NCBI GenBank assembly: GCA_011037195.1
Contig: JAAEAF010000105.1
Span: forward strand, 372,001-436,000
Reading direction: 5' to 3'
Source of the DNA: Triatoma infestans
Lineage: Eukaryota; Arthropoda; Insecta; Hemiptera; Reduviidae
DNA length: 64,000 nt
Part shown: piece by piece, positions 57,483 to 64,000 of the stretch
Position numbering within the stretch: the stretch's first letter is position 1
Layout of the letters: each line of letters opens with the position of its first letter
The notes under the pieces: model-generated
Databases searched by the model: none
What the model was told of the DNA's origin: nothing
Seen by the model: the letters and a program-made list of their open reading frames with translations, nothing else
Position numbers and translations under genes: made by a program

Positions 57483-57907
57483 TGACGATAAAATAAAACA
57501 TTTTCGTAAAATTGAGGTACGGGGAATTTAAACTTTAAACAGGAAGAGAGAGTGAGGGTACGTCTTCATTATTAAATACTAGGCACAGGGTATCCCGCAA
57601 TCTACCGGGAAAATATACAAGCTGCACTGAAGAATAGTATCAAGTTGGAGAAGTTTGTTCCTTCCATTTTCCATATCATAATGTCTGTAACATTAGCATG
57701 CGATAACATATTTTTTTTTAAAAAATATAGAAGAGGACAATGTAAAGATAAAACTTTATTTTTCTTTTATTCTTTTTATTTTATTTTTTACTGTTAAGTT
57801 AGCAAGAGTTAAAGGTTATGGAAACAGGAAGTATCATACCGGATGGAGCGGAACAGTACTGTGGAAACTTTGTGCACTAACGGCGGAGTTACATTAATTA
57901 GTGTAGA

Positions 57908-57960
57908 CTACAGAGAGAGAGAGAGAGAGAGAGGAAGTGGCTGAGAAAGAGAGAGAGAGT
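57908..57960. repeat. (GA)n microsatellite
   Basis: Two GA runs separated by GGAAGTGGCTGAGAAA. The flanking sequence of 57490-58295 is otherwise unassigned. Confidence 0.9.
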
Positions 57961-58299
57961 GATGTTGTTAAAGACCCAGCAGCGTGTGTGGGGGACCCAT
58001 AACTTTACCTTCTGTAGGGGATAACTACAGGAGGAGGAAGTGAGGTAACAAAACAGTAAGCTCGGCAACTGAAACAAGCACTCTCTTCAAACTAATATAG
58101 AGAGCATTTTCTTCTACTATGGACCAGCATGCATACCCGCTGGCTAACTGAGTGTTGTAACACATAACAGATTTCAAAGTCAAAGCACGCATAAACTTTC
58201 TTAATTATCCACCAAAAACTGTTACTGAAGTACAGATAAAGTTTTTTATTCTTACTTGCTACTTGTTAGACAATTAAAAGATGAGAAAAAACTGTAAAA

Positions 58300-58530
58300 C
58301 TGGTGTGAAGCAGTTGCGTAACTTTCTCTTACTTCAATTATTACAGTTGTGATTGACAAATGTTCTTATAAAAAAGCCGAAATTAATTACAAAATATTGA
58401 GTTCCTTTAACTTTCACCAGGTTGTAGACTGAACTGTACTGATGGCATCATAAAAACACGAAAATACCCTCACCATCCCAACAGACCTTCCACAATTAAT
58501 AAATAAATAGATAATTTCTTTTGGAAAAAT
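58300..58530 (+). repeat. Family M 5' module, diverged
   Basis: AACTGGTGTGAAGCAGTTGC and GTAACTTTCTCTTACTTCAA are clear. CATCATAAAAACACGAAAAT is a weak match to the GGTCATAAAAATGG block. Confidence 0.5.
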
Positions 58531-59640
58531 GTTTCAAAAAAAAATTATAAGGCCTGTAACATATGGCAACGGTGTTTTGAAGAAATCTTTGGAGGCGATT
58601 AAACATGGATCTTAACCAAAATCTTCATCCATGATGGAACTTAAATCACTAATTAAAACTGACACAGTAATAAGAGAAAGTTAAAAAATGGCGTATCAGC
58701 GAAAAATTCACTTAATTCGAAAATAGTCGATATTATGCACAATTTGATACAATGTCGTAATTTGTTAATAATAGTAATATTTGGATACCGCCTCATCTTT
58801 TCCACAATTAGAGATATAACGCATAACGTATTTTTATAATTAGCTAAAATGGACGAAAGATCGAAAACTAATTTGAGGGTCGCGCTTGAATCAACACATA
58901 AATTGGCTTAACCATCCCAATCCAGGCTACTAATAACGCAATTTCAATACATGTGGTTCATAGCAATTTATTGCCAATTTGTCAAAAGTTGATCATCCAC
59001 TTTTTATTCAGAGGAAAGAAGTTTGTAACATTAATGGAGTGTGAGATATATATATATATACATTTAAAGGAAAATGTAATATAGCAATAAATCAAATAAA
59101 ATTATTGGGCGATATGTTTTATAAAAGAGTGTTGTTAAGAAATAGTAGCAACTGCCTTCTAGAATGAGAGGAGCCTGTGAATTATTTCCAAAGGAGTAGG
59201 AAGATTGTTTTAAGATACTCTCTTGAAGTTTTTTCTTTTTGAAATGTTATCCACTTTTAGTTTCTCTCCATCAGACTATACTCCGTAGTGTACTATATTG
59301 AGGTACACAAGTCCCTGGGCTGTCCTTGCCGTTTGTAAGTTCTCCATTATAATGTAGGCCATACTATATTTCTCTTTTTCTTTTATTTTCTTCAATAACG
59401 TCAAGTGTTATTACGCTTCTTTCTTTTCTACCGTTAGGAGTTTATTTTTGCGGCTGTCCTTAAAGTCTTCTTTTAAGGATAAATTTTACTTCTATGGTTA
59501 TGCGATTGTAAGAATGCTGAGTGGTCTCTTATTGGGAAGCTGATTTGAATGAAACGAATCTTATGAAAAATGTAACCTTTCATTTATTAAGTAATTTCTA
59601 AAAGATCGTCTACGATTGTCTAGGTTTTCATATATATAAA
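58531..59640. other. No identifiable feature
   Basis: AT-rich sequence with a short TA run at 59047-59060. Confidence 0.4.
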
Positions 59641-60012
59641 AACAAAAGTCTGGTATGAAACACTCACAGGACTGCAGTTTACAAAGTTATAATTGAGTAA
59701 TTCTCTTCAAACATATAATTCTTAATAGATATTTAGTAACCTTCAATTTACATGAATAAGAGAATCTAAACTATATCAAAAGACTTTTTTAAGGAAGAAA
59801 CAACCTCTCTTCCCTCATAACCAGATTTTGACCAAAACTTTATTATCGCATTTGCTTGGGAGCGCCTAAACGAAATATCAAGTTTCAGCTTTTTGCTATT
59901 CTGTAAAAAACAATTTTCATTCTCAGGGGACCTCAAGACATGTATTTTAGAGTGAAAACTCAATTTCGAAATTTTGGCACGTCGCAATGCTTCCTCTCGC
60001 TACTGAGTAACT
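59640..60012 (+). repeat. Family M dispersed repeat
   Basis: AGTCTGGTATGAAACACTCA, then CGCCTAAACGAAATATCAAG, GGGGACCTCAAGACATGTAT, AAACTCAATTTCGAAATTTT and GTCGCAATGCTTCCTCTCGC. The middle is deleted relative to longer copies. Confidence 0.7.
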
Positions 60013-61070
60013 TTTGTTTTAGTTTAAGTAAAGAATTAATATTAGTTTAAGTAATTATGCCACATTTCTGAAGAAATAAAATTATAAAAATTAGAACAAT
60101 ATAATGAAAAGATATACTTTTATCACCGAAGGAATTTTTTTTTTTTTTATCAGTCAGTAAAAAGAATAAAACCAGAAGGGAGAGAAAAGAATCAGGAAAG
60201 CTGTGGAATGAACGTTTGATATAATAAAGTGGCTGTGAAGCAAGCTAGGGAAAACAGGAAGTTGGCTACAATGCTGAATTTCACCACCTTCTATAGGATA
60301 TCCTTAACTTAGTTCCGCCTCCAATTTCGTTCAATCTCCCTTCTTCTTTTTTATGTCTTACATTTCACTAAAAATATATGAAATACCAGCTGATTGTTAC
60401 ATTAATTCAAAGTGTTAATCATCTGATTCTTGCCAACAAAATTTTATTAAAATATTTTGTTAATTTACCTCCCCAAAAAAAGTATTTTGATGAAGCTATA
60501 AAAGTCAGTTTGTATCACATTTGTATGCAATGATGCTAACTCTTAAAGCTACAAATTTTTAAATACTCGGTAAAAATTCTGTAAGGGATAAAATAAAAAC
60601 AGTTCCTGCGTGATAAAGTATATGTCTTGTCATTTTACATTGCTCTAATTTTTATAATTTTATTTCTACAGTAATGTGTCATATAATAAACTAATATTAA
60701 TTATTTACTTGAACTAAAAAAAAGTTATACTTTCTCTTACATAAACATGTGATAGGTCATCACTGAAAAGTGTCTTATATTTTCTAGCACTGTGAACGGA
60801 ACAAGGTATAATAATAGAATCCCTCTTGATTGCTGATGGAAGTGCTTCATAACAGCGTCGTGTATATTTACAAAATGAAATAAATGAAAAGAAAATATAA
60901 AGAAAAGCCAAGAAAAAAACGCCGAGTTAATTTTAACAACACCTAATTGTATTTTCACAACTTACACGCTTATACCAAATACACAGTTTGAATTCGAAAT
61001 TGGTAACACAAATACAAACAATGTAATTATTGTAGGTAACTGGTTCGACTGTCTCCGTAAATGTTCGGCA
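60013..61070. other. No identifiable feature
   Basis: AT-rich sequence. Open frames at 60714-60958 are lysine/phenylalanine-rich and not recognised. Confidence 0.4.
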
Positions 61071-61084
61071 CTCATTCGGGAAGA

Positions 61085-61212
61085 TGTCATCACGATTTTT
61101 ATCAAATAACCCCCCAAAAAACATTTTCAATGTTAAAAAATTACGTGGCCTCGCACTTTCGGTTGACGGGCCACTTCTGGTTAACTGTTGCAATAGTAAG
61201 AGAAAGTGAAAC
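61085..61212 (+). repeat. Family M fragment
   Basis: ACGTGGCCTCGCACTTTCGG, TTGACGGGCCACTTCTGGTT and ATAGTAAGAGAAAGTGAAAC match internal and terminal modules of the family. Confidence 0.45.
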
Positions 61213-61483
61213 TATAAAGACAATCATCTATTAATGAACTTGAGAACATAATATGTAATACATCTGTCCAATTAAAACTAGAAAGTGTAGATATTAATTT
61301 CACCTGAGCAAATTACAACTCTATTGATACTATCCAACCATCACACATTCATGCATTCATGTTTACTTTTTAATTGTCAATCCAGACACACAGAGTGCTA
61401 GTAAAACACTATTTAAATGTAAACACATAAAGTTGAGAGGAGATTGTGTTTTAGAACTTATTTTGTTGAAGTGCCACTATATA

Positions 61484-61487
<4 letters not shown>

Positions 61488-61514
<27 letters not shown>

Positions 61515-61516
61515 TG
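61488..61516. repeat. (TG)n microsatellite
   Basis: Pure TG run of about 14 units. Confidence 0.9.
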
Positions 61517-61547
61517 TAGTTGTAATATAACATGCTATTTTGTTTGA

Positions 61548-61593
61548 CGACCAGTTCCCTGCCCGCCAAACTGTCCTCTTGCTACGCCACTGT
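61548..61593 (-). mobile_element. hAT-like terminal sequence, single end
   Basis: The minus strand reads CAGTGGCGTAGCAAGAGGAC and TTTGGCGGGCAGGGAACTGG. CAGTGGCGTAGC-type ends are frequent in hAT-like MITEs. I found no matching second end or duplication, so this is at most a fragment. Confidence 0.3.
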
Positions 61594-61954
61594 TTTATTC
61601 GCATCAGTTTTAGTTGTAGTACTAGATACATCTAGTAATGCAGTATGACTTTCCTCCCTCTACTCTCTCCAACCATCCGTTGCTACTGTTGTGCGGTTTT
61701 ATATATGTATGTACATATGTGGAGCGAAGGTTTGTGTATATGTATGTATATTTGAATAATTGCCTCTTTCCCCACCGTGAGCCTATCTACGTAATTTGTC
61801 ATTGTACTTAGCTGTTATTATAGTTGTTTACTGGTTTTGTTCTCTATTGCAATGCTTTATTAGCTTTTATTTGTAACACTAAACAATTTTTAGTCAGGAT
61901 TTTGTATGAGCGATTTTTGCACTTTTTTAGACAGTTTATAGCCCTTCTTCAGGA

Positions 61955-62358
61955 ATTTCAGGAGTTGCTGTGGGTACGCAAGAAAGTGGAAAAAACCATT
62001 CAGTAAATGGTACTTCCGGCAGGGTAATTTTGACCAGGATCCCATAGTTATATCTAAACGGAATATCAAGAACTTTCTACGTTTTTGAGCTATGCTCTTC
62101 ACATACATAAACACACACACAAAACAAACGCGCGCGCGGCCCAAACACACACACACACACATACATACCAATCGCACGCGCGCGCGCGCACACACAACAA
62201 ACGCACGTACACACACACACCATTTTCTAAAAACCACTTTTTTGGATTCAGGGGACCTCAAAACGTGTATTTCCGGTGAAAACTGGATATCGAAAATTTG
62301 TCACGATTACAATACTTTCTTCCTCTTCCTTACTAAGAGTAAGAGAAAGTAAAAAATC
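61955..62358 (+). repeat. Family M dispersed repeat with the longest CA/CG run
   Basis: CATTCAGTAAATGGTACTTC, ATCTAAACGGAATATCAAGA, the compound run, GGGGACCTCAAAACGTGTAT, AACTGGATATCGAAAATTTG and the hairpin CTTCCTTACTAAGAGTAAGAG form a well-preserved 3' half. Confidence 0.8.
62105..62222. repeat. Compound (CA)n/(CG)n microsatellite
   Basis: Alternating CA and CG runs interspersed with AAACAAACG and AACAAACGCACG, at the fixed microsatellite position of family M. Confidence 0.95.
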
Positions 62359-62784
62359 AACTTAAGTTCAAAAAGTTTATATAACAGTTAAAAAATCCAA
62401 TAAACATTTTCAATTGGTGTGGTGGTAAATGTTTGACTTTTCCGAGAAAAATGTTTTTTTTTGTAACTTTTCAGGATAATCATGAAAAACGGCTCCGAAC
62501 GTTTCATTAGTTTCTCTGGTGGCTTTTAGAAATTGATCTGTGTTTGTGGGCTGGGGCGGACAGCATAACTGAAAAACGGAAAACCACATTCAAACTTGAT
62601 ACGTATGTTGTATAAGTTCTACAATTTTCTTCAATCTTGGCATATCAACTAACATAAGAAGATCTATAAATTTTACTTGAACATTTTTCATTTGAACAAA
62701 ATTCATTTAAGGGGTGTTTGAGAGGGGAGAGTGACGTTAGGATTTTATAGTGCCATATCAATACATTGTAATTGTGTACATTTT

Positions 62785-63025
62785 TACTCTCTCTTACTCC
62801 TAGTAAGGGGAATTATTGCGATGAGCCAGTTTTCCGAAACTGAGTTTTCACTAGAAATACAAGTTATGGAGTGGCTCTGAATATTAAAAAAATGTTTTCA
62901 GCCAATGGTGTGTGTAACAGAATAACTCAAAAACGAAAAGTCGCAGAAAGCTCAAACTTGGTATTCCGGTAGGTGTTAACACCGCATATTCACGAAGATT
63001 TCAGGCGAGCATTTTTTTTTATAAT
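62785..63025 (-). repeat. Family M, inner module
   Basis: CTCTCTCTTACTCCTAGTAAG palindrome, CGAAACTGAGTTTTCACTAG, AATAACTCAAAAACGAAAAG, AAACTTGGTATTCCGGTAGG and CGAAGATTTCAGGCGAGCAT. It ends at the target site of the next element. Confidence 0.8.
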
Positions 63026-63036
63026 CAGTAGCGTTA

Positions 63037-63230
63037 TGTCTGTATTTTATCCGTCGGAGCATGCATATTTCTTACATACCTGGCCGGTTTCGGATTTTCA
63101 TCCATCGTCAGAGTAAATTAATCAAGTCTGTGCAATGAGTTCACTTCAAACCAGTCAGGAATAAAATGCATGCTACGACGGATAAAATACCAAATGTGAT
63201 CCAGCATTGCGGACCCATCCACATATTCAA
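63037..63230. mobile_element. Inverted hairpin-motif element with target duplication
   Basis: It is flanked by CAGTAGCGTTA at 63026-63036 and 63231-63241. The left arm is reversed: TTTTATCCGTCGGAGCATGC, then the motif on the minus strand with CTGACGA (plus 63105-63111), a GGAT-GAAA-ATCC hairpin and GAAACCGG. The right arm is forward: AACCAGTCAGGAATAAAATG, CATGCTACGACGGATAAAAT and CATTGCGGACCCATCCACAT, homologous to 32.92-33.02 kb. The right arm lacks the motif core. The arms are therefore an inverted dimer of one unit. No protein is encoded. Confidence 0.7.
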
Positions 63231-63770
63231 CAGTAGCGTTACGCTTTTCTCTAAAGTACCATTTCAGTTATTATATGATTTTTACCACCTGTATAATATT
63301 AATTCACATTAGAAGTATTAATAGAATTCTGAATTTGAAGGAATTGGTTAACCGAAGTTGCGATTTTACAGCATAGGTTTCTGAGTTTTTTGTGACTTTT
63401 CTCGAAAACGGTTACAACGATTTTCTTTAAACTTGGACTGCTTGCTTTATAGATAGGAACTTATCAGTTTTATTGGTGACATTTTTCTGAAAAAACTGAT
63501 TTGGAAATATTGGTATTGAAGGTCTGTCAGTTGTTTAAATTTAAATTTGCACATGCTTTCTCGGTTTTAACATAGAGCGCTTCACATAAGGCAGCTCTAT
63601 AAGTATAATCTTATAAGTCAATAAGATATAAGTCAGTAAGAGGCCGCTATATAAGTAAAATCTTCACCTCCATGTCTATGGTCAGCCCTACTAAATAGTG
63701 TACCTTTGCAAATTTAAAGAAAATTTCTTGATTTTAATTGTATTTTTCCCTGATTCCTTATACCCTATCC
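63231..63770 (-). repeat. Family M dispersed repeat, outer half
   Basis: GTAGCGTTACGCTTTTCTCT, GGTTAACCGAAGTTGCGATT, CTCGAAAACGGTTACAACGA and AGATAGGAACTTATCAGTTT form a sub-repeat. ACATAGAGCGCTTCACATAA and CTATGGTCAGCCCTACTAAA form the outer block. A short internal duplication (GTAAGAGG, AAGTCAATAAGATATAAGTC) lies near 63610-63645. The last 200 bases are unassigned. Confidence 0.75.
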
Positions 63771-64000
63771 TTCCTTGAATTTTCCCATTATGGTACCCTC
63801 AGTAAAATCTTAACGATTTTAAGTGGGCGGTATGTTTAATCTCTTGACGCCTTTTTGTCCCCCAATGTATACTTTTTGTAACACATATGTCACTTTCGGC
63901 CGTTTTCGTAATTACGATAACTTCCGATTGTACATTCTCCGTATTACCTACAATCAGTTAGTTCTGCGTTAGTTCTCAGTTCGTTCTCTGCTAGTTCTGT

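Overview
The window is repeat-dense, AT-rich eukaryotic DNA, most likely from an insect. Evidence: several classes of decayed non-LTR retrotransposon, tRNA-derived SINEs, a hAT-type MITE, a Penelope-like GIY-YIG remnant, long CA, TA and GACA microsatellites, and no operon-like spacing. The dominant dispersed repeat reminds me of planthopper (Hemiptera, Nilaparvata-like) genomic sequence. That is memory only and unverified. No complete host protein-coding gene is visible. The only candidate host exon is a Gln/His-rich open segment at 575-862 on the minus strand.

Layout. 1-5.3 kb: copies of the dominant modular repeat (family M below), a CA/GACA microsatellite and a possible solo LTR with a long hairpin. 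5.3-6.6 kb: 3' remnant of an RNase H-bearing LINE. 6.6-16 kb: scattered M copies in otherwise featureless AT-rich DNA. 16.15-16.97 kb: a hAT-type MITE with an 8-bp target duplication, inside an M copy. 18.0-23.6 kb: a 5.2-kb RNase H-bearing LINE, flanked by a 13-bp target duplication and inserted in a foldback element. 24.2-26.9 kb: a decayed LINE on the minus strand. 27.7-32.1 kb: M copies, a 28-bp minisatellite, duplicated segments and LINE 3' ends broken by an inverted repeat. 32.8-34.7 kb: SINEs of three kinds. 35.4-37.4 kb: an internally deleted Jockey-like element. 41.6-43.1 kb: a SINE fragment, hairpin motifs and a Penelope-like GIY-YIG piece. 43.4-51.3 kb: a large M copy split by a 4.77-kb LINE (minus strand, 12-bp target duplication), whose ORF1 and ORF2 are in one frame separated by a single TGA. 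52-64 kb: more M copies, a second SINE copy, microsatellites and an inverted element at 63.0-63.2 kb.

How the parts relate. The window records nested insertions. Family M is the substrate into which the hAT MITE, the 4.77-kb LINE and inverted hairpin elements inserted, and the interrupted copies serve as empty-site references. The most unusual signal is a short motif (CTGANGA, one base, a hairpin, GAAAC and a short palindrome) shared by three otherwise different inverted-repeat families. It resembles a type I hammerhead ribozyme core with a consistent one-base deviation, and two copies lie within 0.5 kb of the Penelope-like endonuclease remnant.

For family M, plus means that the plus strand carries the AAACGGAATATCAAG module and ends in the hairpin CTCTTACT-AGTAAGAG. 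Boundaries of diverged repeats are approximate.
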